Both the position numbers and the translations under genes were made by a program. A model generated the notes under the pieces. The model did no database searches. It was not told the origin of the DNA and saw only the letters and a list, made by a program, of their open reading frames with translations. A DNA stretch of 64,000 nucleotides from positions 5,658,501 through 5,722,500 of the forward strand of contig NZ_JAPEPW010000001.1 in assembly GCF_026339955.1 (NCBI RefSeq). The letters run 5' to 3'. Shown in pieces: positions 15,664-24,371 of the stretch. How positions within the stretch are numbered: the stretch's first letter is position 1; every line of letters begins with the position of its first letter. Origin of the DNA: Streptomyces sp. NBC_01549 (GTDB lineage: Bacteria > Actinomycetota > Actinomycetes > Streptomycetales > Streptomycetaceae).

Positions 15664-16947
15664 ATGACCGACCGGGACCCCTATCTGATCATCTCCTCCG
15701 ACTGCCACGCCGGGCTCCCCACCGAGGAGTACCGGCCCTACCTGGACTCCCGTTTCCACCGGGACTTCGACGAGTTCCTCGCGGGCCAGGGCCGGCGCCG
15801 CGAGGAGATGACCCGGCTCGGCATCCGCAACGAGGCGTTCGCGGACCGGTGGTTCCAGGACAACGAGGAGGGGCTGCGCGGCGGCTGGGACGCCGCGCAG
15901 CGCCTCAAGGAGCTGGACGGCGACGGTGTGGCCGGGGAGGTGGTCTTCCCGGACGCCGACGCCGTGGACAGCCGCACGGCCGCCCCCTTCGGCGTGGGCC
16001 TCGGCCTCTCCGGCGACCACGACCCGCGGCTCGGCATGGCGGGCGCGCAGGCGCACAACCGCTGGCTGGCGGAGTTCGTCGGGGAGAACCCCGAACGGCA
16101 CTGCGGGGTCGCCCTGTTGCCCATCACCGCGTCCCCCGACGCGGTCGTCGCCGAGGTGTACCGGGCCAAGGAGTCGGGACTCGGCGCCCTGATGATCCCC
16201 GCCATGTGGGTCGACAAGGAGCCGTACCACGACCGCCGTTACGACCCCGTGTGGGCGGCCGCCGCCGAGTGCGCGATGCCGGTGGTCACGCACTCGGGCG
16301 CCGCACCGCGCCACGAGTACGGCGACCACCTGGGGATCTACGTCTCCGAAGTCACCTGGTGGCCCGCGCGCCCCTTGTGGTTCCTGCTCTGGTCGGGCGT
16401 CTTCGAACGCCACCCGGGGCTGAGGTTCGGGGTGGCCGAGTCGGGCTGCTGGTGGCTGCCGAACCTCCTCTGGTTCATGGACCGCCTCTACCTGGGCGCG
16501 CACGGCGGCAAGAAGCTGTCGCCCTTCGCGGAGCTGAAGCGGCCCCCGCACGAGTACCTCGACCGGCAGCTCTTCATCTGCGCGACGAACACCAAGCGCC
16601 GCGAACTCGCCCAGCGCTACGAGATCGGCGTCGACAACATCCTCTGGGGCAGCGACTTCCCGCACCCCGAGGGAACCTGGCCCGACACACGCGCGTGGCT
16701 GCGGCGCACCTTCCACGACATCCCGGTTGCCGAGACCCGCCGCATGCTCGGCCTCGCGGCCGCCGAGGTCTTCGGCTTCGACGTCGAGCGGCTGACCCCG
16801 CTCGCCCGGCGCATCGGCCCGACCCCGGCCGACCTCGGCCAGAGCGACGACCAGAGGGCCGTGGAGGCGTCCTGGGCACGCTCACGCGAGGTGGGCCGCC
16901 ACTGGCTGACCGACCACGACTTCCCGGTCCTGGGGACGACACCGTGA
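15664..16947 (+). CDS. Amidohydrolase family 2 protein (metal-dependent hydrolase/decarboxylase), first of a pair
   Basis: The 427-residue protein has an amidohydrolase-2 TIM barrel with metal motifs SSDCHAG near residue 12 (DxH form), VVTHSGAAP and a late Asp in LWGSDFPHPEGTWP. Such proteins hydrolyse or decarboxylate cyclic and aromatic acids. Start ATG 15664 has GAGGAGGCGGGCG upstream. It is followed by a paralogue translated from a GTG overlapping its stop, suggesting coupled expression and perhaps a hetero-oligomer. Operon context (acetoacetate decarboxylase, SDR) suggests degradation of a carbonyl-containing acid; the substrate is unknown. Confidence 0.88.
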   Translation: MTDRDPYLIISSDCHAGLPTEEYRPYLDSRFHRDFDEFLAGQGRRREEMTRLGIRNEAFADRWFQDNEEGLRGGWDAAQRLKELDGDGVAGEVVFPDADAVDSRTAAPFGVGLGLSGDHDPRLGMAGAQAHNRWLAEFVGENPERHCGVALLPITASPDAVVAEVYRAKESGLGALMIPAMWVDKEPYHDRRYDPVWAAAAECAMPVVTHSGAAPRHEYGDHLGIYVSEVTWWPARPLWFLLWSGVFERHPGLRFGVAESGCWWLPNLLWFMDRLYLGAHGGKKLSPFAELKRPPHEYLDRQLFICATNTKRRELAQRYEIGVDNILWGSDFPHPEGTWPDTRAWLRRTFHDIPVAETRRMLGLAAAEVFGFDVERLTPLARRIGPTPADLGQSDDQRAVEASWARSREVGRHWLTDHDFPVLGTTP

Positions 16948-18194
16948 GCGCCCCCACGAACGACCCCGTGACCGACCGGTACACCGTGATCTCGGCGGAC
17001 TGCCACGCCGGAGCCGACCTGCTGGACTACCGGCCCTACTTGGCGAAGGAACACCACGAGGCGTTCGACGCGTGGGCGGCCGGCTACGTCAACCCGTACG
17101 AGGACCTGCTCGCCGACACCGCCGACAAGAACTGGAACTCCGCACGGCGCCTGGCGGAGCTGGAGGAGGACGGCATCGTCGCGGAGGTGGTGTTCCCCAA
17201 CACCATCCCGCCCTTCTTCCCCTCGGCCGCCCTGATGGCGCCGGCCCCCACCGCCGAGGAGTTCGCACGGCGCTGGGCGGGCCTGCGCGCCCACAACCGC
17301 TGGCTCGCGGACTTCTGCGCGGCCGCGCCGGGCCGCCGCGCGGGCGTCTTCCAGATCCTCCTGAACGACGTGGAGGAGGCGGTGAAGGAGATCAGGTGGG
17401 CCTCCCGGGCGGGCCTCGCGGGCGGCCTGCTGCTCCCGGGCACCCCACCGGGCTCGGGACTGCCCGAGCTGTACTCGTCGACGTACGACCCCATCTGGGC
17501 GGTCTGCGAGGAACTGGGCGTCCCCGTGAACCACCACGCGGGCTCGGCGTCCCCTCCCCTCGGCGACGAACCGGCGGCCCGTGCGGTCTTCATGGTCGAG
17601 ACGACCTGGTTCTCCCACCGCGCGCTCTGGCACCTCATCTTCGGCGGGGCCTTCCGCCGCCACCCGGGCCTGAGACTGGTGCTGACCGAGCAGGGCTCGG
17701 GCTGGATCCCCGGGGTGCTCGACATGCTGGACTACTACCACGGGAGGCTGTCGGCGGCGGCGACGAAGAGGTCGACGGCGGAGTCCAAGTTCGGCGCGGG
17801 TCTCGCCGAGGCGATGGGCAAGGGCCCTTCGGACGTCTGGCGGGACAACTGCTTCGTCGGCGCGAGCTTCATGCGCCCGCACGAGGTGCCGCTGCGCGCG
17901 CGGATCGGCGTCGACAAGATCATGTGGGGCAGCGACTACCCGCACGACGAGGGCACCTACCCCTACTCCCGGGAGGGCCTGCGCTGCGCGTACGCCGGTG
18001 TGCCGCGCGAGGAGGTCGCCGCGATGGTCGGCGGGAACGCCGCCCGGGTGTACGGCTTCGACCTCGACGCCCTGGATCCCCTCGCGGCGAAGGTGGGACC
18101 GACCGTGGCGGAGCTGGCCGAACCGCTCACGCGGCCCCCGGCGGACGCGACGAGCCCCGTGTTCGCGCGGGGAGCGTCGGTACGGGTCTGGTGA
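16944..18194 (+). CDS. Amidohydrolase family 2 protein, second of a pair
   Basis: This 416-residue paralogue keeps ISADCHAGADLLDYRPY, VNHHAGSA and IMWGSDYPHDEGTYP, so it has the same metal-site layout as its neighbour. It starts at a GTG overlapping the upstream stop (GTGA), a coupling arrangement. The two proteins share overall architecture but differ in loops, for example VVFPNTIPPFF where the partner has DADAVDSRTA. Separate substrates or a heteromeric enzyme are both possible. It is the last gene of the operon; a VIT-type transporter starts 24 nt later and may be co-transcribed. Confidence 0.88.
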   Translation: MSAPTNDPVTDRYTVISADCHAGADLLDYRPYLAKEHHEAFDAWAAGYVNPYEDLLADTADKNWNSARRLAELEEDGIVAEVVFPNTIPPFFPSAALMAPAPTAEEFARRWAGLRAHNRWLADFCAAAPGRRAGVFQILLNDVEEAVKEIRWASRAGLAGGLLLPGTPPGSGLPELYSSTYDPIWAVCEELGVPVNHHAGSASPPLGDEPAARAVFMVETTWFSHRALWHLIFGGAFRRHPGLRLVLTEQGSGWIPGVLDMLDYYHGRLSAAATKRSTAESKFGAGLAEAMGKGPSDVWRDNCFVGASFMRPHEVPLRARIGVDKIMWGSDYPHDEGTYPYSREGLRCAYAGVPREEVAAMVGGNAARVYGFDLDALDPLAAKVGPTVAELAEPLTRPPADATSPVFARGASVRVW

Positions 18195-18218
18195 CGCCCG
18201 GGGTGCGATCCTCCCCGT

Positions 18219-18929
18219 GTGACGCAACCCACGCACGACGAGGCCCACGCGGGCACCCTCGGCTCCCGCCTGAACTGGTTGCGGGCCGCGGTGCTGGGCG
18301 CCAACGACGGCATCGTCTCCACCGCGGGCCTCGTCGTCGGCGTGGCCGGCGCCACCGACGACCGCTCCGCGCTGCTCACGGCGGGCCTCGCGGGGCTGCT
18401 GGCCGGGTCCATGTCGATGGCGGCGGGCGAGTACGTCTCGGTCTCCACCCAACTGGACTCCGAGAAGGCCGCCCTGGCGCTGGAGCGACGTGAACTGCGC
18501 GAACAGCCGGATGCCGAACTCGAGGAGCTGACCGAACTCCTGGAGCAGCGCGGCCTGACCCACGAGGTGGCCCACGAGGCGGCGCAGCAGCTCACCGAAC
18601 GCGACGCCCTGAGGGCCCACGCACGCGTGGAACTCGGCATCGACCCCGACGACCTCACCAACCCCTGGCACGCCGCCTGGGCGAGCTTCCTCTCCTTCAC
18701 CGTGGGCGCCCTCCTCCCCCTCCTCGCCATCGTCCTGCCACCGGCAGGCTGGCGGCTGGGCGTCACCGTGGTCTCGGTCCTCGCCGCGCTCGTCCTCACG
18801 GGCTGGCTGAGCGCCCGCCTGGGCTCGGCGGACCAGGGCCGCGCGGTACTGCGGAACGTGGGCGGGGGCGCGCTGGCGATGGGGGTCACTTACGCGGCGG
18901 GGGCGTTGTTGGGGGCGGCCGGGGCGTGA
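18219..18929 (+). CDS. VIT1/CCC1 family transporter
   Basis: The 236-residue membrane protein has the VIT family N-terminus LRAAVLGANDGIVSTAGLVVGVAGA and the repeat region GLLAGSMSMAAGEYVSVSTQ, with acidic helices between (RRELREQPDAELEELTELL). About five membrane helices are seen. VIT/CCC1 proteins move iron or manganese by proton antiport. The start GTG follows the amidohydrolase operon by 24 nt, so it may be carried on that transcript although its role looks unrelated. No metal-responsive operator was recognised. Confidence 0.87.
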   Translation: MTQPTHDEAHAGTLGSRLNWLRAAVLGANDGIVSTAGLVVGVAGATDDRSALLTAGLAGLLAGSMSMAAGEYVSVSTQLDSEKAALALERRELREQPDAELEELTELLEQRGLTHEVAHEAAQQLTERDALRAHARVELGIDPDDLTNPWHAAWASFLSFTVGALLPLLAIVLPPAGWRLGVTVVSVLAALVLTGWLSARLGSADQGRAVLRNVGGGALAMGVTYAAGALLGAAGA

Positions 18930-19076
18930 CGAGCACCGAGTGAACACCTGACGGGCATCGGTCCGGACCTGTCGGCGTCCTTGGCGGAGATCACCAAGAA
19001 GCAAGCGCGTACCCCCGGTAATACTTGTGGGTAACAACGTCTAGCCGTGGCCGAGCTGCGGTTCTACGGTGCACCC

Positions 19077-19945
<869 letters not shown>

Positions 19946-19949
<4 letters not shown>

Positions 19950-20626
19950 GCCCACGGCACGCGCGCGTGCTGCTCGTCTCCTTCGGCGTCGCCGCTGCCG
20001 TGGACCTCGTCTCCCTGGCCGCCGGGTTCACCCCGGGGCACCTGGTCGCCAAGCCGCTTCTCATGCCCCTGCTCGCCGCCCTTCGGATCCCCGTCGCGAG
20101 CTACCGAACGCTTGCCCAGGGGTCCACCCTTCGGGGTGGAGGTGCAGGGCATCCTGTCCGGAGGGGCTCAGCGCCTGGGCTAGCATCGCGTTGTCCGACA
20201 GCGGAGCTTTCGGACCTACCGCCGGACGGGCGGGAAGTCAGGCCTGCGGAGGCCTTGTAAGACCGACCTTCACCGGTCGGCAAGGGCCCGTGAAACAGGA
20301 ACCCGTGGTGGTGCCGCGTAGCGGTACGGACCGGAATCTCCTGCTCTCGGGCAGGGGAGGGCGTCAAAGCCTGCTGCTGACCGCGATCGATGGTGGGCCC
20401 GAAGCATCCAGCTCGGGCCCGTCGCGGGCGGGGCGCTCTTCCCGCGTCCGACACCCTCATCGCCACCGGCGTCGCCGACTGGCCGCAGCTCCCGAGGCCG
20501 GACTTCTGGATCATGCTGACGTACGCCGCCGCCCAGTTCTTGCTGGTCAGCGGCGTGCTGGGCACCCTCGGTGCGCGGAGCGCGGCGAGGGCGGCGTACG
20601 GTGAGATGCGCTCAACCACCCTCTGA
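19946..20626 (+). pseudogene. Lysoplasmalogenase (YhhN family) gene interrupted by an IS200/IS605 remnant
   Basis: The start (GTG overlapping the upstream stop) encodes a typical YhhN beginning: HARVLLVSFGVAAAVDLVSL, then HLVAKPLLMPLLAAL. After about codon 47 the frame enters foreign sequence. Host-like coding returns after 20367 with SLLLTAI, then LGPVAGGALF, and in another frame SDTLIATGVADWPQLPRPDF to a stop at 20626. Besides the insert, about 100 codons of the middle are missing and the resumed part has at least one frameshift. YhhN proteins are membrane lysoplasmalogenases; this copy must be inactive. Confidence 0.75.
20100..20367 (+). mobile_element. 3' remnant of an IS200/IS605-family element: tnpB tail with putative omega-RNA region
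   Basis: One frame reads GSQACGGLVRPTFTGRQGPVK, then QEPVVVPRSGTDRNLL. This is the variable C-terminal tail (ACGG..VRP..VKQEP) that I recall from Streptomyces IS605 OrfB/TnpB proteins. In active elements the omega-RNA is transcribed from exactly this segment through the right end. The element seems to end at GGGAGGGCGTCAA (20355-20367), where host lysoplasmalogenase sequence resumes. The nuclease catalytic domains and tnpA are absent, so the element cannot move or cut by itself. The hairpin CCACCC-TTCG-GGGTGG near 20124-20140 may belong to the element. Confidence 0.6.
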
Positions 20627-20637
20627 GCGCATCTCAC
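20601..20637. terminator. 14-bp perfect inverted repeat before the alcohol dehydrogenase gene
   Basis: GTGAGATGCGCTCA and TGAGCGCATCTCAC are separated by nine bases and span the yhhN stop, 31 nt before the dehydrogenase start. It could terminate upstream transcription or be an operator for the dehydrogenase. No T-tract follows. Confidence 0.55.
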
Positions 20638-20667
20638 CCAGCCGATCAGCCGAGAAGGATCCTCGTC

Positions 20668-21717
20668 ATGCGCGCGACCACCATCCACGCCCCGTTCGAC
20701 ATGCGGGTGGAGGACGTCCCCGAGCCCCTGGTGCAACTGCCCACCGACGCGGTCGTGCGAGTCCTGCGGTCCTGCATCTGCGGCAGCGACCTGTGGGCGT
20801 ACCGGGGCGAGGCGGCGCGTCAGCCGGGGCAGCGCATCGGGCACGAGTTCCTCGGCATCGTCGAGGAGACCGGCTCCGAGGTGACCGGCGTCCGCCGCGG
20901 TGACCTGGTCGTCGCGCCCTTCATGTGGTCCGACGGTGTCTGCGACTACTGCCGCGAGGGCCTCACCACCTCCTGCGAGCACGGCGGCTTCTGGGGCGCG
21001 GTCGGCTACGACGGCGGTCAGGGCGAGGCCGTGCGCGTCCCCTTCGCCGACGGCACCCTCGTACAGCTGCCCAAGGAGGCGGCCTCCGACGACCACCTGC
21101 TGTCGGCCCTGCTGACGCTCTCCGACGTCATGGGCACCGGTCACCACGCGGCCCTCGGCGCGGGGGCCCGCAAGGGCGCCACCGTCGCCGTGGTCGGGGA
21201 CGGCGCCGTCGGGCTGTGCGCCGTGCTGGCCGCCAAGCGGCTCGGCGCCGAGCGGATCATCGCGCTCGGACGCCACCAGGCACGTACGGACATCGCGCGC
21301 GCCTTCGGCGCCACGGACGTCGTCGCCGCACGCGGCGAGGAGGCCGTCGAGGCCGTCCGCGAGCTGACCCGCGGCCAGGGCGCGCACGCCGTCGTGGAGG
21401 CGGTCGGCACCGAGCAGTCCATGCGGACGGCCGTGAACATCACCCGCGACGGCGGCGCCATCGGCTTCGTCGGGGTGCCGCACGGCAGCGGCACCGGCCT
21501 CGACCTGAGCGTGATGTTCGACCGGAACATCGCGCTGCGCGGCGGTGTGGCGCCCGTGCGGGCGTACATCCCGGAGCTGCTGCCCGACGTCCTGGACGGC
21601 ACCATCGACCCGTCGCCCGTGTTCGACATGACCGTCGGTCTGGAGGGCGTGCCCGAGGGCTACAAGGCGATGGACGAGCGCACCGCCCTCAAGGTGCTCG
21701 TCACCAACGGCTCATGA
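20668..21717 (+). CDS. Zinc-dependent alcohol dehydrogenase family protein
   Basis: The 349-residue medium-chain dehydrogenase has the catalytic zinc Cys38 (SCICGSD), GHEFLG at 58-63 and a Rossmann motif VAVVGDGAVGLCAV. The structural zinc loop has only three Cys (C92, C95, C103); the third usual Cys is Gly, as in a known subfamily. It oxidises an alcohol or reduces an aldehyde with NAD(P) in the cytoplasm. AGAAGGA lies eight bases before the ATG. A 14-bp inverted repeat just upstream could be a regulatory site. Its stop overlaps the convergent CopD-like gene by six bases. Confidence 0.9.
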   Translation: MRATTIHAPFDMRVEDVPEPLVQLPTDAVVRVLRSCICGSDLWAYRGEAARQPGQRIGHEFLGIVEETGSEVTGVRRGDLVVAPFMWSDGVCDYCREGLTTSCEHGGFWGAVGYDGGQGEAVRVPFADGTLVQLPKEAASDDHLLSALLTLSDVMGTGHHAALGAGARKGATVAVVGDGAVGLCAVLAAKRLGAERIIALGRHQARTDIARAFGATDVVAARGEEAVEAVRELTRGQGAHAVVEAVGTEQSMRTAVNITRDGGAIGFVGVPHGSGTGLDLSVMFDRNIALRGGVAPVRAYIPELLPDVLDGTIDPSPVFDMTVGLEGVPEGYKAMDERTALKVLVTNGS

Positions 21718-22785
21718 CCACCTGATCGGCAGCGGCAGCGCCGTCAGAAGTCCCGACACCGCCACGACCAGGCCCAGTGCCACCACCTCCCCGCGCGCGG
21801 GGACACAGGCACCGAGCCGGTCGGCGGCCCGGCGCAGCCGCAGCCGCGCGAGCAGCGCCAGTACGGCGACGGCGGCCACCAGCGCCAGCTTGGCGAGCAG
21901 AGTGCGTCCGTACGACGTCGCCGTCAGCTGGTGCAGGACCGTGCCCGGCGGCATCCGGCGCAGCGCGCTCCACACGCCCGTCGCGGTGAGTGCCGCGAAC
22001 AGGACGGCCGCCACACGCGCGTAGAGGCCCAGAAGCGCCGCACCGGCCGCATCCGCCGCCTCCGCCGCCTTCGAAGAGGTGCGCCAGGCGCGCAGCATCC
22101 GCAGGACGTGCAGCAGGCCGCCCGTCCACAGCGCCGCGCAGATCACGTGCACGAGAGTCAGACCGGAGCCGACGAGCGGGCCGTGCTCCGGCGCCGGGTG
22201 GGCGCGCAGCGCCTCCGCGAGGGCCACCGCGGCCAGCGGCCACGCCTGGGCGGCCGGCCGGCGCGAGCGGGCGCAGAGCCCGGCGGCCAGGAACGCGTTG
22301 ACCTCCAGGAGCGCGAGCTTGCCGTCCCGGGTCTGGTAGAGCCCGCCGACGTCCATGTCGGAGAGGTGGTGCGGCAGCAGATTGCCGGTGGCCACCACCG
22401 AGGCGAGCCCCAGTGCGGCGACGAACCCGGCCGCCGCGGCGTGGGGAGCCCAGCTGCGGGGCGCGTGCTCCAACGGCGCGCCCGGCACCCGGCGGGCCAG
22501 CCGGGCCGCGAACAGTTCGCCCGCCGGGACGCACAGCGCCGCGAACAAGGCCGCGCGCAGCAGGGCGATGCCGCCGACGCCGGGGGCGGCCGCCTCGCCG
22601 GTGCCGTCCAGCGCGGGGCGCGGGCCGAGCAGCGGGATCAGGGCGGCGACGGCCACCAGGACGAGCAGGGCGACGGCGCGTCCGGCGGCGGGGCGCCGCG
22701 CCGGACCGCTCGCGCCCGCTGTCTCGGCTGTCGGTCGTATCAAGGTCACCCCAGGATCTTCACCAGTCGGCACAGAACCGGGCAA
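21712..22785 (-). CDS. CopD-like copper resistance/transport membrane protein
   Basis: The protein of up to 357 residues has about eight hydrophobic helices, including VVATGNLLPHHLSDMDVGG, LVHVICAALWTGGLLHVLRM and GRTLLAKLALVAAVAVLALL. These match the CopD domain, with conserved His in the helix VHVICAALWTGG. CopD proteins are proposed to move copper across the membrane; a CopC partner is not next to it. The listed start is TTG; GTGs at 22773 and 22749 are alternatives. Its 3' end overlaps the convergent dehydrogenase gene by six bases. Confidence 0.8.
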   Translation of the reverse strand: MPGSVPTGEDPGVTLIRPTAETAGASGPARRPAAGRAVALLVLVAVAALIPLLGPRPALDGTGEAAAPGVGGIALLRAALFAALCVPAGELFAARLARRVPGAPLEHAPRSWAPHAAAAGFVAALGLASVVATGNLLPHHLSDMDVGGLYQTRDGKLALLEVNAFLAAGLCARSRRPAAQAWPLAAVALAEALRAHPAPEHGPLVGSGLTLVHVICAALWTGGLLHVLRMLRAWRTSSKAAEAADAAGAALLGLYARVAAVLFAALTATGVWSALRRMPPGTVLHQLTATSYGRTLLAKLALVAAVAVLALLARLRLRRAADRLGACVPARGEVVALGLVVAVSGLLTALPLPIRWS

Positions 22786-22893
22786 GTGCAGGGAAACAAG
22801 CGGTGGTTCGGCATTCCGCCCATAGATACGTTTCCGGCCGACCCCTCGCTCACGCCCGACGGGCGCGGCCGTCTCCCGAAGTGACCCGCCGAC

Positions 22894-24276
22894 TCAGGGC
22901 CACCGGGCCGGGTCCGACCCCAGGCGGCCCGGCGGACGTGCCCAGTCGGCCGGGCCGCCGGCGAAGGAGACGGGTGACCGGGCGTACCTGAGCCGGCCCA
23001 GGTCGCTGTCGGTCCCGGCGAGCCAACGGGCCGGTTCGTACGAGGCGTCGGCGGGCTCCTCGTCCTGCCACGCGAGCCCGTTCACGAGCCACTCGGCCGT
23101 TCGCGCCAGCGCCAGCCGTACGAACCGGCTGCCGCCGTCGTCCAGTTGTTCCGTCAGGGCCCGCAGTACGGCGGCCGCCAGCAGATACCCCGTGCCGTGA
23201 TCCAGGGCCTGCGCGGGCAGCGCACCCGGCCGCTCGGCGGACCCCTCGATCTCCGCGATGCCGGTGGCGACCTGCACCAGACTGTCGAAGCCCCGACGCC
23301 CGGACCACGGCCCGTAGTCGCCCCACGCCGACAACTGCGCCACCACCAGACCGGGCCGCCGCTCGGCCAGCGCCCGCGGGCAGAGCCCGAACCGGTCCAG
23401 TGCGCCGGGCCGGTACCCGGTGACGACGACATCGGCCTCGGCGAGCAGTTCCTCGAAGGCCGAGCGATCCCCTCGTGCCGACAGGTCGAGCGTGGTGGAA
23501 CACTTTCCGAAGTCCATGTCGGCGTGCTGGTCGTCGATCTCGGGCAGGCGCGGGCTGTCGATCCGCAGGACGTCCGCGCCGAGGAGGGCGAGCGTGCGGG
23601 TGGCCACCGGGCCCGCGATGACCCGGGTGAGGTCCAGCACGCGCAGGCCCGCGGCGGGCAGCAGCGGATCCCCGGCGAGCGGGACGAGCGGTCGCACGGG
23701 TGCCGTGTCCAGTCGCTCGCGGGTCACCAGCGGGTGTGCGGCGATCGCCCGCCCCTGTGGATGCGTGGCCCACTGGCCGGGCGTGCGCAGGGCGATCGCG
23801 AGACCGCCGGCCGCGTACACGGTCTCCTCCACCTCGACGGCCGATCGCTCGGCCAGCACTTCGGCGAGCACCTCGGCGGGGGTGTCCCGGCCCTCCGGCA
23901 CACCCAGCGCGCCCAGCAGCCGCTCCCGGTGGTGCGGATAGTTCGCGTGGGTGCGGACCCAGCCGTCCGCCGTCCGCCAGAACCGAGACAGCGGGGCGAA
24001 GTTGACCGGCTCACGGCCGTCGACGCGCAGGTGCCGTTCACTGTGGAAGGCGGTGGCGACAGCGCCGTCGTCGACCCGCGCTTCGGGCACCTTCCCTCCG
24101 GTGCGGGCGGCGGTCAGCTCGGCTCCCGCGAGGGCGCAGACCGCGACACACGCCCGGGCCATCGCCCGTACCGGCAGCCGTGCGGGCAGCACCCCCTCCC
24201 GTGCGACGGCCGAGATCTGTGGGACGAGTGCGGGGTCGCCGCCCAGCGCGGCCCACGCGAAGTCTGTAGGAGTCAT
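22894..24276 (-). CDS. CaiB/BaiF CoA-transferase family protein
   Basis: This protein of about 460 residues has the family III CoA-transferase features LRVLDLTRVIAGPVATRTLALLGADVLRIDSP and the motif DLSARGDRSAFEELLAEADVVVTGYRPG. A second region (WGDYGPWSGRRGFDSLVQVATGIA) matches the C-terminal part. The N-terminal 190 residues are extra and probably a partial duplicate of the fold. The reaction moves CoA between acyl groups; the substrate is unknown. I use the ATG before TPTDFAWAALGG; upstream residues are low-complexity. Confidence 0.85.
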   Translation of the reverse strand: MTPTDFAWAALGGDPALVPQISAVAREGVLPARLPVRAMARACVAVCALAGAELTAARTGGKVPEARVDDGAVATAFHSERHLRVDGREPVNFAPLSRFWRTADGWVRTHANYPHHRERLLGALGVPEGRDTPAEVLAEVLAERSAVEVEETVYAAGGLAIALRTPGQWATHPQGRAIAAHPLVTRERLDTAPVRPLVPLAGDPLLPAAGLRVLDLTRVIAGPVATRTLALLGADVLRIDSPRLPEIDDQHADMDFGKCSTTLDLSARGDRSAFEELLAEADVVVTGYRPGALDRFGLCPRALAERRPGLVVAQLSAWGDYGPWSGRRGFDSLVQVATGIAEIEGSAERPGALPAQALDHGTGYLLAAAVLRALTEQLDDGGSRFVRLALARTAEWLVNGLAWQDEEPADASYEPARWLAGTDSDLGRLRYARSPVSFAGGPADWARPPGRLGSDPARWP

Positions 24277-24304
24277 GGCGGCACTATGCCGGGTGTACCG
24301 AATC

Positions 24305-24360
24305 AACATGGGAAAGGGGGCCGGGGCCACTGCCCGCCGGGGCAACAGCCCGGCCCCCCT
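24305..24360. terminator. Hairpin between the S8 protease and CoA-transferase genes
   Basis: GGGGGCCGGG and CCCGGCCCCC form a G+C-rich stem just downstream of the minus-strand S8 protease gene (stop 24372), in a good position for its terminator. Confidence 0.5.
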
Positions 24361-24371
24361 CGCTCACACGG

